In this document: one piece after another, positions 1 to 6,428 of the stretch
Position numbering within the stretch: the first letter of the stretch is position 1
Layout: each line of letters opens with the position of its first letter
Origin: a bacterium
Lineage (GTDB): Bacteria > Oederibacteriota > PGYV01 > DSBP01
Length of the DNA: 7,314 nt
Direction: 5' to 3'
Assembly: GCA_011049465.1 (NCBI GenBank)
Contig: DSBP01000090.1
Span: 1-7,314, forward strand
Translations under genes and position numbers: made by a program
Notes under the pieces: model-generated
Database searches by the model: none
What the model saw: only the letters and a program-made list of their open reading frames with translations
What the model was told of the DNA's origin: nothing

Positions 1-90
1 AACAGTGATTTGTTTTAACATAATGTCTGTTAGCAATGTCTTGACAACACAACAGTTGTTTTAACAGTGTGTTTTAAAAGTTTTAACAGT
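1..90 (+). promoter_or_regulatory. Repeat array upstream of the gdhA promoter, possible operator
   Basis: The hexamer AACAGT occurs four times in the same direction, at 1-6, 51-56, 63-68 and 85-90, and an inverted TAACAG (read CTGTTA) lies at 27-32. Two copies belong to an identical 11-mer, GTTTTAACAGT, at 58-68 and 80-90, set 22 bp apart or about two helical turns. A shorter GTTTTAACA is at 12-20. A small palindrome, ACAAC-A-GTTGT, spans 49-59. The last copy ends on the first base of the -35 box at 90-95, the usual place for an activator or repressor to contact RNA polymerase. That this is a regulator-binding array is inferred; I do not recognise the motif as the site of a known regulator. 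The array may continue beyond the left window edge. Confidence 0.5.
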
Positions 91-118
91 TGAAAATCCA
101 CACCGGGTTTGATATAAT
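90..118 (+). promoter_or_regulatory. Sigma-70 type promoter for gdhA
   Basis: TTGAAA at 90-95 (one mismatch to TTGACA) and a perfect TATAAT at 113-118 are separated by exactly 17 bp, the optimal housekeeping spacing. Transcription would start near 122-126, leaving a leader of about 120 nt before gdhA. No other match of this quality is seen upstream of any gene in the window. Whether the transcript continues past gdhA into the downstream genes cannot be told from sequence. Confidence 0.8.
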
Positions 119-124
119 CACAGC

Positions 125-245
125 GTTTCGGAAAGAGAGGATACAAAGGCGTATCCGGCGTATAAAATCCATTAATGGCACAAGGGCGTGCCGGCGGCAG
201 TGCCGTTCGCGTGAAACCACTTTAAAACACTTTTAGGAGGATGTA
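125..245 (+). promoter_or_regulatory. Structured 5' leader of gdhA with tandem hairpins
   Basis: The leader has two perfect hairpins. The first is GGATAC (139-144) with GTATCC (151-156), loop AAAGGC. The second is GGCAC (177-181) with GTGCC (188-192), loop AAGGGC. Both loops fit AARGGC and both are closed by AC...GT. A 10-bp palindrome, CCATTAATGG, lies at 169-178, and CGGCA-G-TGCCG at 195-205. CCGGC at 155-159 can also pair with GCCGG at 190-194, which would compete with both hairpins. A strong ribosome-binding site, AGGAGG at 235-240, sits 5 nt before the gdhA ATG. The length and alternative pairings suggest cis-regulation, but the leader does not match any riboswitch consensus I can recall, so function is inference. 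Confidence 0.4.
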
Positions 246-1583
246 ATGTCTTATGTCGGCGAAGTTCTTGAAGGGGTAAAGAAAAGAAACGCAAGCGAGC
301 CTGAGTTTTTGCAGGCAGTAACAGAGGTTCTTGAGTCGCTTGAGCTTGTGGTTGAAAAGCACAAAAAATACAGGGATAACGCCATACTTGAGCGGATAGT
401 CGAGCCTGAGCGGCAGATTATTTTCCGCGTTCCCTGGATTGATGACAAGGGAAATGTAAGGGTGAACAGGGGAATAAGGATAGAGTTCAACAGCGCCATC
501 GGGCCTTATAAAGGCGGGATACGCTTTCACCCTTCGGTAAATGTGGGAATACTGAAATTTCTGGGTTTTGAGCAGGTATTTAAAAACTCGCTCACCACTC
601 TCCCCATGGGCGGCGGCAAGGGCGGTTCTGATTTTGACCCAAAAGGCAAATCAGACAATGAGGTGATGCGTTTCTGCCAGTCATTTATGACAGAACTCTC
701 GCGCCACATAGGCGCTGACACTGACGTGCCTGCCGGAGATATCGGCGTGGGCGGAAGGGAGATAGGCTACATGTTCGGCCAGTACAAGAGGCTCCGCAAT
801 GAGTTTACCGGTGTTTTGACGGGAAAGAAGCTTAACTGGGGCGGTTCTCTTATCAGGCCGGAAGCGACCGGCTACGGCGCGGTCTATTTCGCCGAAGAGA
901 TGCTTAAGACAAAAAACGACTCGATGAAGGGAAAGGTATGCACTGTATCGGGTTCGGGCAATGTAGCGCAGTACACCATTGAGAAGGTCAATATGCTGGG
1001 CGGCAAGTGCGTCACGCTCTCCGACTCTGACGGCTCAATATATGACAAGGACGGAATAAATGACGAGAAGCTGGCCTTTGTCATGGAGCTCAAAAACGTG
1101 AAGCGCGGAAGAATCAAGGAATATGCCGACAAATTTAAATGCGAGTACCTGCCCGGCAAAAGGCCCTGGGGAATAAAGTGCGACTGCGCCTTCCCGAGCG
1201 CCACGCAGAATGAGATTGACGGAAACGACGCCAAGACTCTTCTTGACAACGGGTGTTTTGTGGTGAGCGAGGGAGCGAACATGCCCTCGGTCCCCGAGGC
1301 AATAGAGCAGTACCTGGCGAAAAAGATTCTCTACGGCCCGGGAAAAGCGGCTAACGCGGGCGGTGTGGCCACATCAGGCCTTGAGATGAGCCAGAACGCG
1401 CTCAAGATGTCATGGTCAAGGGAAGAGGTTGACGGGAAACTCCTCAACATAATGAAGGCAATACACAAGCAGTGCCTTGACGCTTCATCGGAATACGGCG
1501 ACGCGGGCAACTATGTGCTGGGCGCCAATATAGCCGGATTCGTGAAGGTTGCCGATTCAATGATTGACCAGGGTGTTGTTTAA
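246..1583 (+). CDS. gdhA: NADP-type glutamate dehydrogenase (EC 1.4.1.4)
   Basis: This cytoplasmic enzyme reversibly makes L-glutamate from 2-oxoglutarate, ammonium and a reduced nicotinamide cofactor. At 445 aa it has the length of the small hexameric bacterial class and resembles E. coli GdhA throughout. The N-terminal substrate domain carries GPYKGGIRFHPS (Lys89), FKNSLTTLPMGGGKGGSDFDP (Lys113 and catalytic Lys125) and PAGDIGVGGRE (Asp165). The Rossmann domain has SGSGNVAQ (235-242), followed by LSDSDG (258-263). These resemble the NADP-dependent E. coli enzyme rather than the NAD-dependent clostridial one, so NADPH is the likely cofactor, by inference. GKAANAGGVATSGLEM (366-381) and the C-terminal GANIAGFVKVAD are also present. 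The start is fixed by AGGAGG at 235-240. A sigma-70 promoter and structured leader precede it. No break or missing catalytic residue is seen. Confidence 0.97.
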   Translation: MSYVGEVLEGVKKRNASEPEFLQAVTEVLESLELVVEKHKKYRDNAILERIVEPERQIIFRVPWIDDKGNVRVNRGIRIEFNSAIGPYKGGIRFHPSVNVGILKFLGFEQVFKNSLTTLPMGGGKGGSDFDPKGKSDNEVMRFCQSFMTELSRHIGADTDVPAGDIGVGGREIGYMFGQYKRLRNEFTGVLTGKKLNWGGSLIRPEATGYGAVYFAEEMLKTKNDSMKGKVCTVSGSGNVAQYTIEKVNMLGGKCVTLSDSDGSIYDKDGINDEKLAFVMELKNVKRGRIKEYADKFKCEYLPGKRPWGIKCDCAFPSATQNEIDGNDAKTLLDNGCFVVSEGANMPSVPEAIEQYLAKKILYGPGKAANAGGVATSGLEMSQNALKMSWSREEVDGKLLNIMKAIHKQCLDASSEYGDAGNYVLGANIAGFVKVADSMIDQGVV

Positions 1584-1584
1584 G

Positions 1585-1646
1585 CAGCAGCCTGCTGATA
1601 AATATTAAAGCGGTGTCAATGCCGCGGGAAGGGCTCTTCCCGCGGC
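1585..1646 (+). other. Hairpins in the gdhA-nfnA intergenic gap
   Basis: The 108-bp gap between the two genes holds two inverted repeats. CAGCAG-C-CTGCTG (1585-1597) begins one base after the gdhA stop. A much stronger hairpin, GCCGCGGGAAG (1621-1631) with CTTCCCGCGGC (1636-1646), has an 11-bp perfect, GC-rich stem and a 4-nt loop. Downstream comes AGCAACCCG with no run of T, so this is not a canonical intrinsic terminator. It could stabilise the gdhA 3' end, mark an RNA-processing site, or reduce read-through. No clear promoter is visible between it and the next gene, so partial read-through from gdhA is plausible. Confidence 0.6.
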
Positions 1647-1691
1647 AGCAACCCGTATTTATCCTGAACGCCGCAACTAAGAGAGGATGCC

Positions 1692-2534
1692 ATGTATAAA
1701 ATAACATTAAAAAAAGAGCTGACAAAGGACATCAAGCTTTTCGGCGTTGAAGCGCCGCATATTACTCACAACGCGAAAGCCGGAAACTTTATCGTTGTCA
1801 TGCCCGATGAAAAGGGCGAGCGCATACCGCTTACAATATACGACTGGGACAGGGAAAAGGGGATTGTCTATATGGTCTTTCAGGAAGTGGGTCTCTCAAC
1901 CGTAAAACTGGGCCGCTTAAACGAAGGCGGCTCGATATACTCCATATCGGGCCCCTTTGGCAGGCATTTTCATGTTGAAAATTACGGAACCGCTGCTGTT
2001 ATCGGCGGCGGAGTCGGAGTGCCTGCAGTCTTCCCCATAGCGCGCGCGCTTAAGCAAGCAGGAAACAAAGTTAATTCCATAATAGGATTCAGGCAGAAGG
2101 ACATGATAATCCTCGGGGAAGAGATGAAATCAGCCTCGGATTCGCTTGTGACCGCCACAAATGACGGCTCATACGGCGTTAAAGGTTTTGTGACCGACGC
2201 GCTAAAACAGATGATTGAGTCAGGGGACAGGCCGGATATTGTTGTGGCTGTGGGCCCGGTAATAATGATGAAGGCGGTCTCGGATCTGACGAAAAATTAC
2301 GGGATAAAAACTATCGTAAGCTTAAACGCGCTTATGATGGACGCGACAGGCATGTGCGGCGGATGCAGGGTCAATATCGGCGGCACCACAAAATTTTCCT
2401 GCGTTGACGGCCCTGATTTTGACGGGCATCTGGTTGATTTTGACGGGCTGATGTCCAGGCTTACCTCGTTTAAGGAGCACGAAACAGAGGCAATGCACAA
2501 ATGCAGGCTGGATACGGAGGAAAAAAATGGCTAA
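1692..2534 (+). CDS. nfnA: NfnA/SudB-type FAD/NAD(P)-binding [2Fe-2S] subunit
   Basis: This 280-aa protein belongs to the sulfide dehydrogenase/dihydroorotate dehydrogenase electron-transfer family (ferredoxin-NADP reductase fold). In NfnAB it is the small subunit, which exchanges electrons with NAD(H) through FAD and a [2Fe-2S] cluster. Visible features are the flavin-binding beta barrel with RIPLTIYD (44-51), EVGLST (65-70) and SGPFGRHF (86-93); the nucleotide-binding glycine motif GGGVGVPAV (105-113); and a C-terminal cluster motif DATGMCGGCRV (217-227) plus FSCVDGPDFD (235-244). These give Asp217, Cys222, Cys225 and Cys237, the Asp-plus-three-Cys pattern of NfnA. The start has a GAGAGG site at 1681-1686. 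The last 8 bp overlap the next gene, implying translational coupling to its partner. Non-bifurcating Sud-type activity is possible; sequence reading cannot separate the two. PyrK, the dihydroorotate dehydrogenase partner, is unlikely because pyrD is absent and the neighbour is NfnB-like. Confidence 0.85.
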   Translation: MYKITLKKELTKDIKLFGVEAPHITHNAKAGNFIVVMPDEKGERIPLTIYDWDREKGIVYMVFQEVGLSTVKLGRLNEGGSIYSISGPFGRHFHVENYGTAAVIGGGVGVPAVFPIARALKQAGNKVNSIIGFRQKDMIILGEEMKSASDSLVTATNDGSYGVKGFVTDALKQMIESGDRPDIVVAVGPVIMMKAVSDLTKNYGIKTIVSLNALMMDATGMCGGCRVNIGGTTKFSCVDGPDFDGHLVDFDGLMSRLTSFKEHETEAMHKCRLDTEEKNG

Positions 2535-3948
2535 AAAACCCAGGATAAAGGTAAGGGAACAGGCGCCTGAAGAGAGAATAAAAAATTTTAATGAGGTTCC
2601 GTTCGGCTATAACGAGGCAGAGGCTGTTGAGGAGGCCCTGCGCTGCCTCCAGTGCAAAAACCCCGTGTGCATCAAGGGATGCCCCGTAAATATAAACATA
2701 AAGGAATTCATAAGGCAGATTGGCGCGAAGGATTTTAAGGGCGCGATAAAGACAATAAAGAACGACAACTCGCTGCCTGCTGTGTGCGGAAGAGTCTGCC
2801 CGCAGGAAGAGCAGTGCGAACTGCAATGCGTGATGCTCAAGACTGGGCAGGTAATCAACATAGGCGGCCTCGAGCGTTTTGCCGCTGACTGGGAGGCGCA
2901 AAACACCGTGTTTGAGGCTGAACCTGTGAAGCCTGTGCTTGCCGGAGACGGCAGCAGGATAAAGGTGGCGATAGCAGGCTCGGGCCCGGCAGGGCTTACC
3001 GCAGCCGGTGAACTGGCAAAGATGGGATATTTGCCGGTTGTTTTTGAGGCGCTTCACGTGACAGGCGGCGTGCTTGTTTACGGCATTCCCGAGTTCCGTC
3101 TGCCGAAAAAAATCGTGGAGAGGGAAGTCGAGTATTTAAAATCAATCGGAGCTGAGGTTAAAACAGACATACTTGTGGGAAAATCATACACTGTTGAGGA
3201 TTTGTTTGAGATGGGATACAAGGCAATTTTCATCGGCGTGGGCGCCGGAACACCCACTTTTCTCGGCATTCCGGGAGAGAACCTGATAGGCGTCTATTCT
3301 GCCAATGAGTTTCTGACAAGAATAAACCTGCTCAAGGCCTATAAGTTCCCTGAATATGACACTCCGGTCAACACCGGCAGAAGAGTGGCGGTAATAGGCG
3401 CGGGAAACGTGGCAATGGACGCCGCGCGCATAGCAAGGAGAATGAAGGGCGTTGATGAGGTTACGATAGTTTACAGAAGGTCAGAGGCTGAGATGCCCGC
3501 GAGAAAAGAGGAGATTCACCGCGCGCATGAGGAGGGGATAATCTTCAGCCTGCTGACAGCGCCTGTTGAGATTCTCGGGGATGAAAATGGCAGGGTAAAA
3601 GGGATGAAATGCATAAAAATGGAGCTTGGCGAGCCTGACGAGTCCGGCCGCAGGTGCCCTGTGGCTGTGGAAGGCTCAGAGTTTGTGATTGAGGCGGATA
3701 CGGTCATACCCGCGCTCGGCACAAAAGCGAACAAGCTTATGACCGAGGATGTAAAGGGGCTCAAGCTGTCCGGGCGCGGATACATCGAGATAAACCCCGC
3801 GACAGGCGAGACCTCAATACCCGGAGTCTACGCCGGAGGAGACATAGCCACCGGCTCAGCCACGGTAATAGCCGCAATGGGAGCGGGAAAAATCGCGGCA
3901 AAGGCGATTGATAAGTACATTAAGGGCAGTTTAAATTTGGAATTTTGA
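2527..3948 (+). CDS. nfnB: NfnB/SudA-type (GltA/GltD-like) NADP oxidoreductase subunit
   Basis: This 473-aa flavoprotein has an N-terminal iron-sulfur domain followed by tandem FAD and NADPH Rossmann domains. It is often annotated 'NADPH-dependent glutamate synthase, homotetrameric' (gltA). Cysteines at 40, 43, 48 and 52 (CLQCKNPVCIKGCPV) and at 87, 91, 97 and 101 (CGRVCPQEEQCELQC) fit two [4Fe-4S] clusters. The FAD motif is AGSGPAGLTAAGELA (150-164) and the NADP motif GAGNVAMDAARIARR (291-305), with YRRSEAEMPA (316-325) suited to the 2'-phosphate. The C-terminal FAD segment is GVYAGGDIATGSATV (433-447). It lacks the glutaminase and FMN-synthase domains of true glutamate synthase, and the partner gene overlaps it by 8 bp, so an Nfn/Sud-type complex is the better reading. 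The start has GGAGG 6 nt upstream (2516-2520). Its last codons (SLNLEF) and stop run into an AT-rich repeat, so the extreme C-terminus may be repeat-derived. Confidence 0.88.
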   Translation: MAKKPRIKVREQAPEERIKNFNEVPFGYNEAEAVEEALRCLQCKNPVCIKGCPVNINIKEFIRQIGAKDFKGAIKTIKNDNSLPAVCGRVCPQEEQCELQCVMLKTGQVINIGGLERFAADWEAQNTVFEAEPVKPVLAGDGSRIKVAIAGSGPAGLTAAGELAKMGYLPVVFEALHVTGGVLVYGIPEFRLPKKIVEREVEYLKSIGAEVKTDILVGKSYTVEDLFEMGYKAIFIGVGAGTPTFLGIPGENLIGVYSANEFLTRINLLKAYKFPEYDTPVNTGRRVAVIGAGNVAMDAARIARRMKGVDEVTIVYRRSEAEMPARKEEIHRAHEEGIIFSLLTAPVEILGDENGRVKGMKCIKMELGEPDESGRRCPVAVEGSEFVIEADTVIPALGTKANKLMTEDVKGLKLSGRGYIEINPATGETSIPGVYAGGDIATGSATVIAAMGAGKIAAKAIDKYIKGSLNLEF

Positions 3949-4008
3949 ATTTGCAAGTAAAAACGGAAGAACTTAAAACTTGCAAATTGTAAATTAAAAA
4001 TTCAAAAT
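3942..4008. repeat. AT-rich imperfect inverted repeat after nfnB
   Basis: One left arm can pair with two right arms. AATTTGCAAGT (3948-3958) is the exact reverse complement of ACTTGCAAATT (3978-3988), an 11-bp stem with a 19-nt loop. ATTTTGAATTT (3942-3952) is the exact reverse complement of AAATTCAAAAT (3998-4008). The element is far more AT-rich than the flanking genes and contains the nfnB stop codon at 3946-3948. I recall similar elements being common between genes in several uncultured or anaerobic bacterial groups. It is probably a small dispersed, MITE- or REP-like repeat. It lacks a GC-rich stem followed by a U-run, so it is at best a weak terminator between nfnB and hypF. Confidence 0.7.
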
Positions 4009-4025
4009 GTGAAAGGTCGGTTTCC

Positions 4026-6290
4026 ATGTCATCTGCCAGAATCTCTGTTTACGGAATTGTCCAGGGCGTGGGGTTCAGGCCGTTTGTTCACAGGGCGGCT
4101 TTACGGCACAGGATAGAGGGACGGGTTTTTAACAGGGCCGGAAGCGTGGTTATTGATGCCTCCGGAAAAACCCGGGATATAAAACTGTTTTATAATCATA
4201 TAATCGGAAACAGGCCCGCGGCAGCATTGATTACATCATCCTCGCTTGAATACAAAAAAAGATCCCGGAAATTCAGCGGTTTTTCCGTGGCAAAGAGCCT
4301 GAACTCCGCTGAAATCAGGCTCATCCCGCCTGATATAAGGATATGCGCGGAGTGTGAGGCTGAGTTTGGAGACGCAAAGGACAGGCGTCACTCTTACCCC
4401 TTTATCAACTGCACGAACTGCGGCCCCCGCTTTACAATCATTAAAGACACGCCTTATGACAGGAAAAACACCTCAATGGCCCCGTTTAAAATGTGCGCGG
4501 CCTGCGAAGCGGAATACAAAGATATTTCCGACAGGCGTTATCATGCTGAGCCGAATGCCTGCGCTGAATGCGGCCCCTCTGTCAGGCTCCTTGATTCCAC
4601 GGGCAAAAAAACCGCGTCCGGAGGCAAAGCGCTCGCGAAGGCTTCTGCTCTTCTTAAAAAGGGGAAGATACTGGCTGTAAAGTCCATAGGCGGGTTTCAC
4701 ATGGCGGTTGACGCCAAAAACAGCCGCGCTGTTGAACTTCTTAAAAAGAGGAAAAGACGGACAAACAAGCCGCTTGCAGTAATGTTTAAGGACATTAAGG
4801 CAGCCTCTAAATACGCTGTTATAAACAAATTCGCCTCAAAGCTTCTCAAATCTCCATCTGCTCCCATAGCCATACTTCCTGCGCGGGGAAATAACGCCAT
4901 AATAAGAAACGCGGCGCCCGGAATGAGGCATCTGGGAGTATTTTTGCCTTATGCGCCGCTTCATTTCAGCCTTTTTAACAGTACGCTTGAAGCCCTTATA
5001 ATGACAAGCGGGAACATATCCGAGGAGCCGATACAGTATGAGGAAAAGCAGGCCGTAAATGCGCTCTCAAAAACAGCCGATTATTACCTTGTTCACGATA
5101 GGGACATAGTAATGCCCGCTGATGATTCGGTTGTCAAGCCCTACGGCGCGGACAGGGCGGTTATGATAAGGCGGTCACGGGGCTGCGCGCCCGCGCCCGT
5201 TTTGCTGCGGAAAAATTACCCGCATGCCATAGGCGCGGGGCCGCTGCTTAAAAATACCTTTTGTTTTCTCATGGGCAGATGCGCTTTGATGTCACAACAC
5301 ATAGGGGACATGGAAAACAGGCGCGCGCATGATTATTATCTTGAGGCGTTCCGCGCGTTTGAGAGGTTTTACTCAATTAAACCCGCTGTGATAGCGTGCG
5401 ACCTGCACCCTGATTACCTCTCTTCCCGTTTCGCGGCGGAATACGCGTCGCGGAAAAAAATCCCGCTTATAAAGGTGCAGCACCATTACAGCCACATGCT
5501 CTCTGTCATGGCTGAGAACGGGTATTACGGGAAGGCTTTGGGCATAATACTTGACGGCACAGGCTACGGCGCTGACGGCAGCACATGGGGCGGCGAGTTC
5601 CTCGCGGGTGATTTTAATTCGTTTAAGAGAGAGGCGCACTTTGATTATATGAAGCTTCCCGGCGGCGACGCGGCTTCAACACAGGGATACAGGGCGGCGA
5701 TAAGCGTACTCTCACGGTTTATGAGCAGAGGGGAGATAACAGGCTTCTTCAAGGGGTTTAACGCGGCAGATATCCTGGATGCCGTCGGAAAAGGGGTCAA
5801 CACGCCGCTCTCATCAGGCGCGGGCAGGCTCTTTGACGCGGCCGCGTCAATACTCGGCATATGCCACGAATCAACTTATGAGGCTGAGGCGCCGATGCGG
5901 CTCGAGGCAGCCGCGTACGGAATCAGGCCCGACAGGAGATACTCCTGCGGGATAAGGGAGGAAAACGGGGAAGTGATAACCGATTTCACCCCTGTCTTTA
6001 AGGCGCTTTACGCGGACAGGAAGAATAGCAGGGCAGCGGCAAACTTCCACAGCGCGTTTATCCGCGGCGTTGTTGATACTGCCTGCCGCGTATCCGAAAA
6101 GAGAGGAATAAAAACAATGGCGCTCTCAGGAGGGGTCTTTCAGAACACGATAGTCCTTGAGGGGGTTCATAACAGGTTGATAAAAAAGGGTTTTAATGTT
6201 TTAATACATAAGAATTTATCGCCCAATGACAGTTCCATAGCGTTCGGCCAGGCTGTTTACGCGGCGGAGAAGCACGGTATTTGTTGCTGA
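4026..6290 (+). CDS. hypF: HypF carbamoyltransferase, [NiFe] hydrogenase maturation
   Basis: HypF uses carbamoyl phosphate and ATP to carbamoylate the C-terminal cysteine of HypE, the first step in making the cyanide ligands of the [NiFe] site. At 754 aa it is full length. Domains in order: acylphosphatase (about 4-90) with GIVQGVGFRPFV and Arg18, Asn36; two zinc-finger halves with Cys107/110/129/132 (including YPFINCTNCGPRFTI) and Cys157/160/179/182; a YrdC-like nucleotide-binding domain (about 200-385) with PLAVMFKD and MTSGNISEEPI; and a Kae1-like C-terminal domain with QHHYSH (485-490) for metal binding, LDGTGYGADG (509-518), ALSGGVFQN (699-707) and SPNDSSIAFGQ (732-742). The ATG at 4026 is preceded by AAAGG (4012-4016), and the acylphosphatase motif begins at the expected distance from it. 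It follows nfnB by 77 bp containing an AT-rich repeat. No frameshift or missing key residue is seen. Confidence 0.96.
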   Translation: MSSARISVYGIVQGVGFRPFVHRAALRHRIEGRVFNRAGSVVIDASGKTRDIKLFYNHIIGNRPAAALITSSSLEYKKRSRKFSGFSVAKSLNSAEIRLIPPDIRICAECEAEFGDAKDRRHSYPFINCTNCGPRFTIIKDTPYDRKNTSMAPFKMCAACEAEYKDISDRRYHAEPNACAECGPSVRLLDSTGKKTASGGKALAKASALLKKGKILAVKSIGGFHMAVDAKNSRAVELLKKRKRRTNKPLAVMFKDIKAASKYAVINKFASKLLKSPSAPIAILPARGNNAIIRNAAPGMRHLGVFLPYAPLHFSLFNSTLEALIMTSGNISEEPIQYEEKQAVNALSKTADYYLVHDRDIVMPADDSVVKPYGADRAVMIRRSRGCAPAPVLLRKNYPHAIGAGPLLKNTFCFLMGRCALMSQHIGDMENRRAHDYYLEAFRAFERFYSIKPAVIACDLHPDYLSSRFAAEYASRKKIPLIKVQHHYSHMLSVMAENGYYGKALGIILDGTGYGADGSTWGGEFLAGDFNSFKREAHFDYMKLPGGDAASTQGYRAAISVLSRFMSRGEITGFFKGFNAADILDAVGKGVNTPLSSGAGRLFDAAASILGICHESTYEAEAPMRLEAAAYGIRPDRRYSCGIREENGEVITDFTPVFKALYADRKNSRAAANFHSAFIRGVVDTACRVSEKRGIKTMALSGGVFQNTIVLEGVHNRLIKKGFNVLIHKNLSPNDSSIAFGQAVYAAEKHGICC

Positions 6291-6292
6291 AA

Positions 6293-6392
6293 CCCTCTCC
6301 CTTTAAGGGAGAGGGCAGGGTGAGGGTGCATGTTCTTGTATAAAGGCGGAAAATTGACCCTCTCTCCGACTCTCTCCCTGAAAGGGAGAGAG
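6293..6392. repeat. Two inverted copies of a REP-like palindromic repeat
   Basis: Copy 1 begins 2 bp after the hypF stop. CCCTCTCCCTT (6293-6303) and AAGGGAGAGGG (6305-6315) form a near-perfect palindrome, followed by the tail CAGGGTGAGGGTG (6316-6328). Copy 2 (6356-6392) is in the opposite orientation: a tail related to ACCCTC, then CTCTCTCCCT (6370-6379), loop GAA, and AGGGAGAGAG (6383-6392). By eye, copy 2 matches the reverse complement of copy 1 at about 29 of 37 aligned positions with one gap. The 27-bp spacer contains nothing recognisable. Each copy can form its own hairpin, and the pair could form a larger cruciform in the hypF-hypC transcript. Neither is followed by a T-run, so stabilisation or attenuation of the mRNA is more likely than termination. 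Confidence 0.75.
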
Positions 6393-6417
6393 AGCGCGTT
6401 TTACGAAAAACAAAAAC

Positions 6418-6423
6418 AGGAGG
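6418..6423 (+). promoter_or_regulatory. Ribosome-binding site that fixes the hypC start
   Basis: A full AGGAGG lies 5 nt before the ATG at 6429. The reading frame stays open upstream to an ATG at 6330, but that region is palindromic-repeat DNA without a comparable site. The Met-Cys start required in HypC also falls at 6429. Confidence 0.9.
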
Positions 6424-6428
6424 AAAAT

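Noticed and set aside
41..69. Perfect TTGACA at 41-46 as a second promoter
   Set aside because: No acceptable -10 hexamer occurs 16-18 bp downstream, where the sequence is the AACAGT repeat. The TTGAAA-N17-TATAAT promoter at 90-118 is far better.
1..90. Repeats upstream of gdhA as a CRISPR array
   Set aside because: The repeats are only 6-11 bp with irregular, short spacing, far from the length and spacer pattern of CRISPR.
176..191. TGGCAC followed by GTGC before gdhA, resembling a sigma-54 (-24/-12) promoter
   Set aside because: The GG-to-GC spacing is 11 rather than the required 10 and the -12 element is GTGC, not TTGC. The bases are better explained as a hairpin stem, and a near-consensus sigma-70 promoter lies upstream.
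241..246. ATG-TAA start-stop mini-ORF overlapping the gdhA ATG
   Set aside because: It directly abuts AGGAGG with no spacer, so initiation there is unlikely; probably chance.
1621..1646. Intrinsic terminator after gdhA
   Set aside because: The stem is strong but no T-run follows, so it is reported as a hairpin of unknown role.
2470..3057. 195-codon open frame on the minus strand
   Set aside because: It lies opposite strongly conserved nfnA/nfnB coding sequence, has no recognisable domain and gives a low-complexity-like translation; a shadow frame.
2527..3948. True glutamate synthase large or small subunit
   Set aside because: No glutaminase or FMN-synthase domain is encoded nearby. The overlapping [2Fe-2S] flavoprotein partner fits the Nfn/Sud pair.
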